Assembly: GCF_003696345.1 (NCBI RefSeq)
Contig: NZ_RFLX01000006.1
Location: 124,001 to 188,000, forward strand
Length of the DNA: 64,000 nucleotides
Direction of reading: 5' to 3'
Source: Teichococcus wenyumeiae
Lineage (GTDB): Bacteria; Pseudomonadota; Alphaproteobacteria; Acetobacterales; Acetobacteraceae
The notes below the pieces were generated by a model. The model saw nothing but the letters and a program-made list of their open reading frames with translations. It did not search any database and had not been told where the DNA came from. The translations under genes were made by a program, and so were the position numbers. Shown here one piece after another: positions 35,557 through 44,622 of the stretch (positions are counted from its first letter, which is position 1; each line of letters opens with the position of its first letter).

Positions 35557-36744
35557 TCAGCCCGCCAGCGCCTGCTCCAGATCCGCGATCAGATCCGCCG
35601 GGTCTTCCAACCCGACCGAGAAACGAAAGGTGCCGCTGCCAGTCCAGGCGCGATACGCTTCCGCCTGCGCGCCCTCCAGCTGGAAGGAGGAGCGCAGGAT
35701 ATCCTCCGCCGGGATATGGAAGAGCAGGCTCTGCGTCTTGCCAAGGGAAACGGCGTAGGACACCACCTTCATCCGCGCGGCAAGCTGCCGGGCCAGCGCC
35801 TTGTCGTCCTCCGCCACGAAGCTGACCATGCCGGAGAAGTTGCGCATCTGCCGCCGCGCCAGCTCGTGCTGCGGGTGGCTCTCCAGGCCCGGCCAATAGA
35901 CGCGGCTGATGCGGGGGTGGCCTTCCAGGTACTGCGCCACTGCGCGGGCATTGCTTTCATGCAGCGCCATGCGTGCCGGCAGGGTCTCCAGCCCACGCAG
36001 GATCAGCCAAGCGGCAAAGGGGCTGATGGCGGCGCCGTAATGGATCAGCGCCTCCTTCCGCAGCGCGCCGATAGCCCCGGCCCGACCGATCACGGCGCCG
36101 CCCAGGGCATCGCCATGGCCGCAGATATATTTGGTCAGGGAATGGATCACCCAATCCGCCCCCAGGGCCAGCGGCCGGGTGGCGATAGGCGTGGCCATCG
36201 TGGAATCCACCGAAAGCTCGGCGCCATGCCGATGCGCCAGTTCCGCCAGCGCGGCGATATCGGAAAGCCGCAGGATCGGGTTGGCCGGCGTTTCCACATG
36301 CAGCAGCTTTGTCTGCGGGCGGATGGCGGCGGCCACGGCAGAGATGTCGGAAAAGTTTACAGCGGTCACGCCCACGCCGTAACGTGCCAGCGTATCCCGG
36401 GCGAATTCGGCGACGCCGGCGTAGCAGACATCGCTGACCAGCAGGTGGTCGCCCGGCGAGAGGCGGTGCAGCATCAACCCGGTGGCGGCGGCCATGCCGC
36501 TGGCGAAGGCCAACGCGGCCTCACCGCCCTCCAGCGCCGCCAGCCGCTGTTCCAGCAGGCTGATCGTCGGGCTGCCCCAGCGCGTGTAGAAGGGGGGCGC
36601 TTCCTCCCCAAGTTCCGTGGCCGAGAAGCCGATGGCATCCGGGTCCGCATGGAAGCTGGTGGCGGCTACGAGGGAAGGTGTCAGGGGCGCGCCCGGCTGG
36701 CGGGCCGGGGCGGCGGCATGGATGGCCTGGGTTGCCGTGCGCAT
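35557..36744 (-). CDS. PLP-dependent trans-sulfuration enzyme (cystathionine gamma-synthase family)
   Basis: 395-residue fold-type I PLP enzyme. YTRWGSPTISLLEQRLAALEGG, FASGMAAATGLMLHRLSPGD, VHSLTKYICGHGDALGG (PLP lysine in SLTKY) and GLEDPADLIADLEQAL define the Cys/Met metabolism family. Members act as cystathionine synthases, lyases, gamma-lyases or sulfhydrylases, which cannot be separated here. ATG 36744 follows GGAAAGAG. It is divergent from the TPP riboswitch and thi operon. No SAM-type leader is visible in its 5' region. Confidence 0.88.
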   Translation of the reverse strand: MRTATQAIHAAAPARQPGAPLTPSLVAATSFHADPDAIGFSATELGEEAPPFYTRWGSPTISLLEQRLAALEGGEAALAFASGMAAATGLMLHRLSPGDHLLVSDVCYAGVAEFARDTLARYGVGVTAVNFSDISAVAAAIRPQTKLLHVETPANPILRLSDIAALAELAHRHGAELSVDSTMATPIATRPLALGADWVIHSLTKYICGHGDALGGAVIGRAGAIGALRKEALIHYGAAISPFAAWLILRGLETLPARMALHESNARAVAQYLEGHPRISRVYWPGLESHPQHELARRQMRNFSGMVSFVAEDDKALARQLAARMKVVSYAVSLGKTQSLLFHIPAEDILRSSFQLEGAQAEAYRAWTGSGTFRFSVGLEDPADLIADLEQALAG

Positions 36745-36811
36745 GGTTCTCTTTCCGCTTCTGGTGACGCTGCTCGGATGGAGCGGGCGGCCTCTCCGTA
36801 CAAGGGCCGGA

Positions 36812-36840
36812 CGCCGGGCCTTGGCACCCCCGGCCCGGCG
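36812..36840. other. Strong hairpin in the divergent gap before the riboswitch
   Basis: A perfect 9-bp stem CGCCGGGCC/GGCCCGGCG with an 11-base loop lies between the PLP enzyme start and the TPP aptamer. It could structure the 5' leader of the minus-strand gene or insulate the two promoters. No function is proven. Confidence 0.35.
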
Positions 36841-36859
36841 GGCTAGGCTGGCACTGTTG

Positions 36860-36946
<87 letters not shown>

Positions 36947-36951
36947 ACACA

Positions 36952-37013
36952 GCCGGCCGCGCCGGCCCTCTTTCTTCCCCCCGCATCGGTCTGGCCCTGT
37001 TGAAGAAAGGGCC
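36952..37013 (+). promoter_or_regulatory. Expression platform of the TPP riboswitch
   Basis: Two hairpins follow the aptamer. GCCGGC-CGC-GCCGGC (36952-36966) is followed by CCTCTTTCTT and could terminate transcription. GGCCCT (36993-36998) pairs with AGGGCC (37008-37013) and would bury the AAAGGG ribosome site of thiO. Either or both could be the switching structure. Confidence 0.5.
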
Positions 37014-37018
37014 TTGGG

Positions 37019-38020
37019 GTGGAACCAGCCTCCACATCCTCCGTGGGACCGAGCGTGCTCGTGATCGGTGCCGGCGTCGCTGGGCTGGTCATGGCCACGG
37101 TGCTGGCCGGACGCAGCGCGGCGGTCTGCGTGATCCACCGGCAAGACCCGGCGACGCGTGCCTCCCATTTCGCGGGCGGCATGCTGGCCCCGTGGTGCGA
37201 GGCCGCCGATGCCACCCCCGCCCTGGTGGCGCCCGGTATCGAGGCCATCGACTGGTGGGCGCGCCATGTGCCGGAGACCTGCCGCGAGGGCAGCCTGGTG
37301 GTCGCCGCCCAGCGGGACCAGGGAGAGCTGGCCCGCTTCGCCCGCCGCACGGCCGGCCACCGCATGTGTCCAGCGGCCGAGATCGAGCCGGAACTGGATG
37401 GCCGCTTCTCCCAGGCGCTGTTCTTCGCCGGGGAAGCGCATCTGGACCCCCGCGCCGCCCTGCGCGCATTGGCTGCCGGCCTGGAGCGGCAGGGCGTCGA
37501 GATCCGCGAAGGGGAGGTGGAGGAAGCCGACCATGCCGGCTTCGACCATGTCATCGATTGCCGCGGCCATGCCGCCGCACCCATGCTGCCTGACCTGCGC
37601 GGCGTGCGGGGAGAGATGCTGCTGCTGCGCTGCCCTGGCGTGACGCTGCGACGGCCGGTGCGCCTGCTGCACCCGCGCATCCCGCTTTATGTCGTGCCGC
37701 GCGGCGGCGGCGTCTTCATGGTCGGCGCCACCATGATCGAGAGCGCCGACCGGCGCGCCGTCACCGCCCGCTCGGCGGTGGAACTGCTGAACGCCGCCTA
37801 TGCCCTGCATCCCGGCTTCGCCGAGGCCGAGATCCTGGAAGCAGGCAGCAATATCCGCCCCGCTTTCCCCGACAACATGCCCGCGCTGCGCCGGCAGGGC
37901 CGCGTGCTGCACCTCAATGGCATGTACCGGCACGGCTTTCTGCTTTCGCCCCATTTCGCCCGCCGCGCGGCCGCGATCGTCTTTGGCGAGGACACCATGG
38001 AGACTGGAGAGGCAGCATGA
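37019..38020 (+). CDS. thiO: Glycine oxidase ThiO (FAD-dependent)
   Basis: 333-residue D-amino-acid-oxidase-like flavoprotein. In thiamine synthesis it oxidises glycine to iminoglycine (dehydroglycine) for the thiazole ring. The FAD dinucleotide motif is VLVIGAGVAGLVMATVLAG at the N-terminus, and MLAPWCEA and LNGMYRHGFLLSPHFARR are family blocks near the start and end. A GTG at 37019 is the best start, with AAAGGG seven bases upstream. The gene overlaps thiS (ATGA-type) and is first in the riboswitch-controlled operon. Confidence 0.92.
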   Translation: MEPASTSSVGPSVLVIGAGVAGLVMATVLAGRSAAVCVIHRQDPATRASHFAGGMLAPWCEAADATPALVAPGIEAIDWWARHVPETCREGSLVVAAQRDQGELARFARRTAGHRMCPAAEIEPELDGRFSQALFFAGEAHLDPRAALRALAAGLERQGVEIREGEVEEADHAGFDHVIDCRGHAAAPMLPDLRGVRGEMLLLRCPGVTLRRPVRLLHPRIPLYVVPRGGGVFMVGATMIESADRRAVTARSAVELLNAAYALHPGFAEAEILEAGSNIRPAFPDNMPALRRQGRVLHLNGMYRHGFLLSPHFARRAAAIVFGEDTMETGEAA

Positions 38021-38214
38021 ACATCGTCGTCAACGGCAAGCCGCGCAGCGTCGCGGCCACCAACTTGGCCGAGGTGCTGGTGGAACTGGGATACACCAAT
38101 GCCCGTGTCGCCACCGCGCATGACAGCGAATTCGTTCCCGCCGAGCGCCGTGCCGCCTGCCGCCTGAAGGAAGGCGACAAGGTGGAAATCCTCGGCCCGA
38201 TGCAGGGGGGCTGA
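38017..38214 (+). CDS. thiS: Sulfur carrier protein ThiS
   Basis: 65-residue ubiquitin-like protein ending in the required Gly-Gly (MQGG), which becomes thiocarboxylated and donates sulfur to Thi[13 protein letters not shown] and [12 protein letters not shown] are typical. It overlaps thiO by 4 bp and ends four bases before thiG. Confidence 0.96.
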   Translation: MNIVVNGKPRSVAATNLAEVLVELGYTNARVATAHDSEFVPAERRAACRLKEGDKVEILGPMQGG

Positions 38215-38218
38215 GGCG

Positions 38219-39001
38219 ATGCGCGTCTATGGTGTGGAACTGCCCTCGCGCCTGCTGCTGGGCACCGCGCTCTATCCTTCGCCGGCGATCATGACGGAGG
38301 CGATCCGCGCTTCCGGCGCCGCCGTCGTCACCGTCTCCCTCCGGCGGGAAAGCGGGGCCGGGGAGCAGGGCGCCGGCGCCGGCCAGCGCTTCTGGGACCT
38401 GGTGCGCGACCTCGGCCTGCGGGTGCTGCCGAATACCGCCGGCTGCCACTCCGTGAAGGAGGCGGTGCTAACGGCGCAGATGGCGCGCGAGGTCTTCGGC
38501 ACGCCCTGGATCAAGCTGGAGGTGACCGGCGATGACGATACCCTGCAGCCCGATGTCTTCGCCCTGGTGGAAGCCGCCCGCATCCTCACCGCCGATGGCT
38601 TCCAGGTCTTTCCCTATACCACCGAGGACCTGGTGGTGGCGGGCCGCCTGCTCGATGCCGGCTGCGAGGTGCTGATGCCCTGGGGCGCGCCGATCGGCTC
38701 CGGGCGCGGCCTCAACAACCCTTATGCGCTGCGCTCGATGCGAGCGCATTTCCCCAATGTGCCGCTGGTGGTGGACGCAGGGATCGGGCTGCCTTCCCAC
38801 GCCGCCGCCGCGATGGAACTGGGCTATGACGCCGTGCTGCTGAACACCGCCGTCGCCAAGGCCGGCGACCCGGTCGCCATGGCAGGCGCCATGCGGCGGG
38901 CCGTGGAGGCAGGCCGCATGGCCTATGAAGCCGACCCGATGGAAGCGCGCGACATGGCGGCGCCCTCCACCCCGGTCTTCGGCACGGCGGCCTTCGCATG
39001 A
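38219..39001 (+). CDS. thiG: Thiazole synthase ThiG
   Basis: 260-residue TIM-barrel enzyme that joins deoxyxylulose 5-phosphate, the ThiS thiocarboxylate and dehydroglycine to make the thiazole phosphate. The Schiff-base lysine is in [45 protein letters not shown] and [27 protein letters not shown] are diagnostic. The last codon overlaps the thiE start. Confidence 0.97.
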   Translation: MRVYGVELPSRLLLGTALYPSPAIMTEAIRASGAAVVTVSLRRESGAGEQGAGAGQRFWDLVRDLGLRVLPNTAGCHSVKEAVLTAQMAREVFGTPWIKLEVTGDDDTLQPDVFALVEAARILTADGFQVFPYTTEDLVVAGRLLDAGCEVLMPWGAPIGSGRGLNNPYALRSMRAHFPNVPLVVDAGIGLPSHAAAAMELGYDAVLLNTAVAKAGDPVAMAGAMRRAVEAGRMAYEADPMEARDMAAPSTPVFGTAAFA

Positions 39002-39618
39002 TGCTGCCGTCGCGCTTCTACCCCGTGGTGCCCGATGCGGGCTGGGTGCGTCGCCTGGTGCCCGGCGCCCGGCTGATCCAGCTTCGCCTGAAGGGTCTCC
39101 CGGAAGCCGAGATCCGCCGGCAGGCCGCCGAGGCCGACGCCATCTGCCGTGCCCATGGGGCCCTGCTGGTGCTGAACGACTTCTGGCGCATCGCCATCGA
39201 CCTGCGGCTTGAGGCGCTTCACCTCGGCCAGGAGGACCTGGCGGAGGCCGACCTGCGCGCCATCCGTGCCGCCGGGCTGCGGCTCGGCATCAGCACGCAT
39301 TCCGAGGCGGAACTGGACACCGCCCTGGCGGCGGAGCCCGACTATGTGGCCCTGGGCCCCGTCTACCCCACCACCCTGAAGGTGATGCCCTGGGCGCCGC
39401 AGGGCCTGCCGCGCCTCGGTGCCTGGAAGCGACGCATCGGCGCCTGCCCACTGGTGGCGATCGGCGGCATCACGCTGGATCGCGCGGCAGGCTGCCTGGC
39501 CGCCGGGGCCGACTGCGTGGCGGTGGTGTCCGACGTCACCAGCCATCCGGCGCCCGAGGAACGGGCCCGGGCCTGGCTGGCGGCGGTGGATGCCGGCCAC
39601 GGGGCAGTGGCCGGCTAG
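38998..39618 (+). CDS. thiE: Thiamine phosphate synthase ThiE
   Basis: 206-residue enzyme coupling the pyrimidine and thiazole halves to thiamine phosphate. [51 protein letters not shown] and VAIGGIT are the known blocks. The usual R in the diphosphate-binding QLR motif is present. Last gene of the thi operon. It is convergent with the acidic-tail gene 12 bp away. Confidence 0.94.
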   Translation: MMLPSRFYPVVPDAGWVRRLVPGARLIQLRLKGLPEAEIRRQAAEADAICRAHGALLVLNDFWRIAIDLRLEALHLGQEDLAEADLRAIRAAGLRLGISTHSEAELDTALAAEPDYVALGPVYPTTLKVMPWAPQGLPRLGAWKRRIGACPLVAIGGITLDRAAGCLAAGADCVAVVSDVTSHPAPEERARAWLAAVDAGHGAVAG

Positions 39619-39630
39619 GCCGTCAGAGGC

Positions 39631-39936
39631 TCACTCCTCCTCCTCTTCCTCTTCGTCCTCCTCATCATCCAGCGGCACGAGGAAGAGGATGGTGGTGGCG
39701 TCCTCGTCGTCGTCCTCCTCCTCGTCCTCTTCCTGGCTTTCCTCGAACTCGGCGATTTCCTCCTCGTTGGAGGGGCGCAGGTTCAAGGGAGCCTTGCCAT
39801 CCCACAGCGCCTCATTGGCGCTCTTCAGGCGCATCAGATCCTCGCGGAAGCCTTCGCCTTCCACGATGGCGCGCGCGTCATCCTCGTTGGTGTTCATGAC
39901 AGCCATGGGCCGGCCGCCAATCTCGAGCGTGAACAT
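39631..39936 (-). CDS. Small protein with polyacidic C-terminal tail
   Basis: 101 residues. The N-terminal half is ordinary and probably folded (LEIGGRPMAVMNTNEDDAR, FREDLMRLKSANEALWDGK). From about residue 57 it is dominated by glutamate and aspartate, ending in an uninterrupted run of Glu after DDEEDEEE. The DNA reads as a GAG/GAC-type triplet tract. GAGGAGG and AAGG precede the ATG. Codon use and the ordered N-terminus support a real gene, conserved-hypothetical in style. Polyacidic tails often mimic nucleic acid or bind basic proteins, but the role here is unknown. Confidence 0.75.
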   Translation of the reverse strand: MFTLEIGGRPMAVMNTNEDDARAIVEGEGFREDLMRLKSANEALWDGKAPLNLRPSNEEEIAEFEESQEEDEEEDDDEDATTILFLVPLDDEEDEEEEEEE

Positions 39937-40032
39937 GATCCTTCGTACCTCCTCGGGGACGGACCTGGGTTCAACGTCGCCTCCGGCGATTGTTTGCGTG
40001 GGGCAAGGCCAGCTTCGCCATGGCTGGCAGAA

Positions 40033-41370
40033 TCAGGCAGGGCGCCGCTGGACCACGAACCTGTCCGGCCGGCGCCACCAGCCAGGCTGCTCCACCACCG
40101 GGTGTGCAAAACCGCCGGTCGTCGCCAGGGCGCGCACCGCCTTTGCCAGCGGGGTAGGGCGAGGTGGGTCGTGGCGGGCATCGAAGACCCCGGCCTCATA
40201 GGCATTGTCGCGCCGTTGCAGCAGCGAGCACCAGTCCACCGCGCCGAACAGCGACCAGACCGTCACCGCCCGCAGGTCCGCGCCCTCCCGCCGCAGCCGC
40301 GCGGCGGCATTCCAGACCTCCAGCAGCCAGCGCACGCTTTCCTCCGGCTCCATGCAGCCGAGATGCGCCTCGGTCACGGCGGTAGGGAGCCTGTAGCGCT
40401 CCCAGGCCTCGCGCAGCCGCGCTTCCGCGCCGGTCTCGTAGCCTTCCGGCAGAGGCACGCGGACAGCCTCTACATCGACATAGCGGCCGCGCGGCACATG
40501 CGGTGGATAGATCTTCGCCCGATGGTCCAGGAAACGGTCGCTGGTCACGTAGTGATTGATGCCGATGACATCGGGAATGCAGGGCTCCGCGACGAATTGG
40601 TCGAGCTGCTCGTGCGCGATGCCCTCCGAGAGCATGAGGTCATGCCAGGGATGGCTGCTGTCCACGCGGCCGCAGAGCAGATCCAGGCTCAGCCACCGGC
40701 GCTGGTTCTCGTGCTCCGCCTGTGCCGCCAGGGGTGGAGTGGAGAAGACGCGGCCCAGATCCTCGGTCTGGATCAGCCGCGCGCCGGGACAGACGCGGCG
40801 GATGGCGCGCATGGCGAGCACCGTGCCGCGGCATTCATTCACCAGCGCCGTCAGAAAGCTGCGCATGTCGCGCCCGTGCGGGTGCCAGAGCCCATAGAGG
40901 CCGGAGAAGCGCGCGGTGGTCAGCGGCTCGTTCACCGGCGTCCAGTCCTGCACCCAGGGGTAGCGCCGGGCGGCATGCCCGGCATATTCCGCCAGCTTCT
41001 CCGGAAAGAGCGGGTCCAGCAGGCTGGTATAGTCCGGGCCGGAACCATGGTGCACCAGCCCGACAATGGGCGCGATGCCCAACTCACGCAGGCGGGCGAG
41101 GCGTGCGTCGGACCAGCTCCAGTCCATATCTTCCAGACTGCGCGGCGCCACCTTCTCCCACAGGACCGGATAACGCAGCCGGGTAATGCCCAGTGCCGCT
41201 ATGAGGTCCAGATCCTTCACCCGCTGAGCATGGCCTGTCTCATGCAACTGGTCACGCCATTCGCCATTGACCTGGAGCATCGTGCATTCGACACCCCCCC
41301 AGACTTCTAGCCCTGTCACCAGATCACGCTCCCGGCAAGTTCCTGCCCGACGCCTGACGGCATCGGTCAT
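40033..41370 (-). CDS. Family 1-like glycoside hydrolase (clan GH-A fold)
   Basis: About 445 residues. LEVWGGVECTMLQVNGEWRDQ at the N-terminus is typical of a bacterial group annotated as family 1 glycosylhydrolases. The acid/base glutamate is in WTPVNEPLTTARF and the likely nucleophile in TAVTEAHLG, so both catalytic carboxylates are present. No signal peptide is seen, suggesting action on a cytoplasmic or lipid-linked glycan. ATG 41370 lacks a clear ribosome site; a GTG near 41325 is possible. The gene is divergent from the glycosyltransferase at 41648 and may be functionally linked to it. Confidence 0.75.
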   Translation of the reverse strand: MTDAVRRRAGTCRERDLVTGLEVWGGVECTMLQVNGEWRDQLHETGHAQRVKDLDLIAALGITRLRYPVLWEKVAPRSLEDMDWSWSDARLARLRELGIAPIVGLVHHGSGPDYTSLLDPLFPEKLAEYAGHAARRYPWVQDWTPVNEPLTTARFSGLYGLWHPHGRDMRSFLTALVNECRGTVLAMRAIRRVCPGARLIQTEDLGRVFSTPPLAAQAEHENQRRWLSLDLLCGRVDSSHPWHDLMLSEGIAHEQLDQFVAEPCIPDVIGINHYVTSDRFLDHRAKIYPPHVPRGRYVDVEAVRVPLPEGYETGAEARLREAWERYRLPTAVTEAHLGCMEPEESVRWLLEVWNAAARLRREGADLRAVTVWSLFGAVDWCSLLQRRDNAYEAGVFDARHDPPRPTPLAKAVRALATTGGFAHPVVEQPGWWRRPDRFVVQRRPA

Positions 41371-41647
41371 GAACGCCGCAGGCAGGCAGGATTTTACGGG
41401 CGGCAGCACATAAGGCCGCCAATTTCCGGCGGCGGCCTTCACACTTCCGTTAGCCCTTCGGGAAGCGGGAGGGAACCCTGCTGTCGGGCGGAACCGTAGA
41501 GCAACCCGCGGCATTGCCAAGACCTTAACGCAGTTGGTGTCCGCCTGAACCGCGCCCGCACAGCCGAACTGTCGACCGGTTGGCGCCTGGAGGATGAATG
41601 GAAAGAGTTCCGGCTCTTCGCGTGACTCTCTGGGTGGGCCCGGCCCG
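41371..41647. other. Divergent intergenic region of the glycan cluster
   Basis: 277 bp between two divergent genes. It includes GGCCGCC...GGCGGCGGCC self-complementary sequence near 41415-41440 and a GGAGG at 41589-41593 that touches an ATG at 41594. It presumably contains both promoters; none matches consensus well. Confidence 0.4.
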
Positions 41648-42769
41648 ATGAAGATCATCATGCTGCCCTGTGTTGAAGGGGGCATAGGTCATATCTCGCG
41701 CACCGCAACCCTGGCGCGCGCGCTGTGCCGCATCGACCCTTCGGTGGAGATCGAGTACGTGCTCGATACCGTGAGGCTGCGTCCGCTGAACATCGAGATG
41801 ACGACGCAGATGGGCTACCGCCCCCGCCTGCTGCCGCCCATCACGCGCGAGAACCGGGATGCCGTGGCACGCGCCTGCCTGGGCGATGCCGATGTGATCG
41901 TCGATGACACCGCACGCTACCTGCTTCCGCTGCGTGCCTGCGTGCCACAGGCGGCCTGGGTCTCCATCCCGATTCCTCCCGTTGGTGACGAGCTTTTCGG
42001 CGACTGGCCTTTCATGAAGCAGATGGAGGCCATCATCTGGGCCTATCCGCCCCTGCTTGCCCTGCCGCCGGAACTCTCGCTGGTGCGGGACAAGATCGTG
42101 AAGACGGGACCCTTCCTCGACCTCGCCGATGTGCCTGGGCGGGAGGAAGCGCGCAGAAGCCTCGGCATCGCACCGGAAGAGCGGGTGGTGCTCTACGCCG
42201 TGCGGAACTTCCCCTTCGGGCGCGATTTCGCTGGCAGGACGCTGAAAAGCCTGCACGGTGCCGTCGCGGCTCTGCGCGCCGATCATCCGGATCTGGTGCT
42301 GCATCTTCTGGCGGTGCGGGACGAGGCGGAGCTGGCGGAGGTGATGGAGCTTCAGGATGGCTTCCCCGGCTGGCTGCGTTGCCGCGGCGTGCTGCCGCAG
42401 GCCGAGGCCCTGCGGCATATCAGCGCCTCCGATATCGTGATCGGTGAAGGCACCAGCACGATGCATGAAGGCGCAGCCCTGGGAACGCCGCTGGTGCTGA
42501 TGCCGGGTCCGATTTCAGAGACGCTGTTGCTGGCCGAGGCGCTGGGGCGCGAGCAGGCCGCGCCGTGCTTTCCGCCTGGCACCGTTGACGCCGAAAAGCT
42601 CGCCGCGGCCTTCCGCGGCATCCTGGATGACTCCGCCGCCACGGCTGGTGTGACAGCCCGCGCTAGAGCGCTGGTGAGCGGCGGCGGCGGCGTGGAGGCT
42701 GCCGCCCGCCTGGTGCTGGAGATTGGCGCCCGGCATGCCCGCCGCTTCCAGGCTGCCCCGGCGGGCTGA
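41648..42769 (+). CDS. GT-B glycosyltransferase, MurG/UGT-like
   Basis: About 373 residues. The N-terminus MKIIMLPCVEGGIGHISRTATLARAL is the glycine-rich acceptor-side loop of GT-B enzymes, and ASDIVIGEGTSTMHEGAALGTPLVLMPG is the nucleotide-sugar binding signature near the C-terminus. Acceptor and donor are unknown. ATG 41594 in frame would add 18 residues but has no spacing from its GGAGG, so 41648 is preferred. The next gene begins 26 bp downstream on the same strand. Confidence 0.8.
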   Translation: MKIIMLPCVEGGIGHISRTATLARALCRIDPSVEIEYVLDTVRLRPLNIEMTTQMGYRPRLLPPITRENRDAVARACLGDADVIVDDTARYLLPLRACVPQAAWVSIPIPPVGDELFGDWPFMKQMEAIIWAYPPLLALPPELSLVRDKIVKTGPFLDLADVPGREEARRSLGIAPEERVVLYAVRNFPFGRDFAGRTLKSLHGAVAALRADHPDLVLHLLAVRDEAELAEVMELQDGFPGWLRCRGVLPQAEALRHISASDIVIGEGTSTMHEGAALGTPLVLMPGPISETLLLAEALGREQAAPCFPPGTVDAEKLAAAFRGILDDSAATAGVTARARALVSGGGGVEAAARLVLEIGARHARRFQAAPAG

Positions 42770-42794
42770 CACCCACCCGTGCTGGAGCAACGGA

Positions 42795-43988
42795 ATGGAT
42801 GATACGCAGACAGCCCCTGGCGGCGAGGCCCGGCACAGCTCCGAGGCCGCGCGCTTCAGGCCCAGCCTTTTCCAGAGCTTCTTCCTGGGCGGCTTCGAAT
42901 GCTCGACGCACCGGCGGCGGGACGGCTGCCGGCTGGACCTGATCCAGAGCACGCGCCACGACATCCTGGCCACCGAGGATTACCGGCAACTGATGGGCCA
43001 CGGCATCCGGGCAGCGCGGGACGGGGTCCGCTGGCATCTGGTGGAACGGGTGCCGGGGCAGTACGACTGGTCTTCGGTGCTGCCGGCGTTGCGCGCGGCC
43101 AGGGCGGCGGAGATGCAGGTGGTGTGGGATCTCTGCCATTACGGCTGGCCCGACGGGCTGGAGATTTTCTCGGCCGCCTTCGTGGAACGCTTCGCGCGTT
43201 ATGCCGCTGCCTTCGCCCGGCTGCACCTGGAGGAAACCGGCCGGCCGCCCATGGTCTGTCCGGTGAATGAGATATCCTTTTTCTCCTGGGCCGGTGGATT
43301 GGCCGGGCTGATCAACCCCTTCCTCTCGACGCAGGAAGACAGCGAGAAGCTGAAGCGCCAGCTGGTCCGTGCGGCCCTGGCCGCGACCCATGCGACGCGG
43401 GAGGCCGCGCCCGGCACCCGCGTGCTGGCCATCGACCCCCTGATCAACATCGTGCCGCGCCCGGGCCAGGACCCGGCGGAAGCGGCGGCGCTGAACGAGG
43501 CGCAGTTCCAGGCCTGGGACATGCTGGCGGGGCGCCTGTGCCCCGAACTCGGCGGCGCGCCGGAGATGCTGGATGTGGTGGGGGTGAACTACTACTGGAA
43601 CAACCAGTGGCTCCATGAAGGCGAGCGGGAGGCGGTGCTGCCCTCCGACCCCCAACACCGCCCGCTGCGTGAGATGCTTCACGCGGCCTATGCCCGGTAC
43701 CGGCGCCCCATCGTCGTGGCGGAGACCAGCATCGAGGGTGAGGAGCGGGCGTCCTGGCTGCGCTATGTCAGCGAGGAAATCCGCGCCGCGATGCAGCAGG
43801 GCCTGCCGCTGGAAGGCATCTGCCTCTACCCGGTGCTGTCGCATCCCGGCTGGGATGACGACCGCTATTGCCCCAATGGCCTCCTGGAACTGGTGGCGGA
43901 GGGCGAGGCCCGGCTGGTTCATGAGCCGCTGGCGCGGGAACTGCGGGAACAGCAGCGCCTTTTCCAGGCCTGGTTCGATGCCGCCTGA
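42795..43988 (+). CDS. Clan GH-A glycoside hydrolase-like protein
   Basis: 397 residues with a (beta/alpha)8 hydrolase pattern. FFLGGFECSTHRRRDGCRLDL opens the domain, the acid/base glutamate is in VCPVNEISFFSW, and the nucleophile candidate is in IVVAETSIEGEE. No signal peptide. GGAG precedes the ATG by seven bases. The protein is related in fold, but not obviously paralogous in detail, to the GH-like protein at 40033. Together with the adjacent glycosyltransferase it suggests synthesis and trimming of a particular glycoside. Confidence 0.75.
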   Translation: MDDTQTAPGGEARHSSEAARFRPSLFQSFFLGGFECSTHRRRDGCRLDLIQSTRHDILATEDYRQLMGHGIRAARDGVRWHLVERVPGQYDWSSVLPALRAARAAEMQVVWDLCHYGWPDGLEIFSAAFVERFARYAAAFARLHLEETGRPPMVCPVNEISFFSWAGGLAGLINPFLSTQEDSEKLKRQLVRAALAATHATREAAPGTRVLAIDPLINIVPRPGQDPAEAAALNEAQFQAWDMLAGRLCPELGGAPEMLDVVGVNYYWNNQWLHEGEREAVLPSDPQHRPLREMLHAAYARYRRPIVVAETSIEGEERASWLRYVSEEIRAAMQQGLPLEGICLYPVLSHPGWDDDRYCPNGLLELVAEGEARLVHEPLARELREQQRLFQAWFDAA

Positions 43989-44001
43989 GGCGCCGGGCCG
44001 G

Positions 44002-44583
44002 ATGGATGGTGGCATTCGCATCCGCAGCCGGGAAACCCTGTCGGAGAACTGGTTCCGGCTGGAGAAGGTGACCTTCGACCAGCGCCGCGCCGACGGCTCT
44101 CAGCAGACGCTGGAGCGCGAGGTGTATCACAATGGGCCCGGTGCCACCGTGCTGCCGCTCGACCCCGAGCGCGGCACCGTGCTGCTGGTGCGGCAGCTCC
44201 GCATTCCCGCGCTGGTCAATGGCGATGGCCCGATGCTGGTCGAGGCCTGCGCCGGGATGGTGGAGGAGGGCGACGACCCCGCCCAGACCGTGCGCCAGGA
44301 AGCCGAGCAGGAAATGGGCTGCCGGCTCCATGCGCTGCGGAAGGTGCTGGAACTCTATCCCAGCCCTGGCGCATCGGCCGAGAAGCTCCACCTCTTCCTG
44401 GCCCGCTACACCCCGGCCGACAGGACCGGGCACGGCGGCGGGCTGGCGGGGGAGGGCGAGCAGATCGAGGTGCTGGAAATGCCGCTCAGCCAGGCATGGG
44501 CCATGGTCGAGAGCGGCGAGATCATCGACGCCAAGACGGTGATCCTGCTGCAACACGCACGGCTCGCCCAGGCGGGCCTCTAG
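44002..44583 (+). CDS. Nudix hydrolase, NudK-like
   Basis: About 193 residues, similar in layout to GDP-mannose hydrolase NudK: SENWFRLEKVTFD, LEREVYHNGPGATVLPL, VLLVRQLRIPALVNG, LELYPSPGASAEKLHLFLARY and EVLEMPLSQAW. The Nudix box is altered: REUxEE reads QEAEQE (residues 99-104), so one metal-binding glutamate is glutamine. The protein may hydrolyse a nucleotide sugar, which suits the neighbouring glycosyltransferase, or may have reduced activity. ATG 44002 fits the family; ATG 43978 overlapping the previous gene is an alternative. Confidence 0.8.
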   Translation: MDGGIRIRSRETLSENWFRLEKVTFDQRRADGSQQTLEREVYHNGPGATVLPLDPERGTVLLVRQLRIPALVNGDGPMLVEACAGMVEEGDDPAQTVRQEAEQEMGCRLHALRKVLELYPSPGASAEKLHLFLARYTPADRTGHGGGLAGEGEQIEVLEMPLSQAWAMVESGEIIDAKTVILLQHARLAQAGL

Positions 44584-44622
44584 GCGCCCGCACACCACCA
44601 GGAATCATTGCGGAGAAACTTC

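Noticed and set aside
39640-39740. Microsatellite-like triplet tract read as a non-coding repeat
   Set aside because: It encodes the Glu/Asp tail of a protein with a normal N-terminal half, so it is coding, not an independent repeat element.
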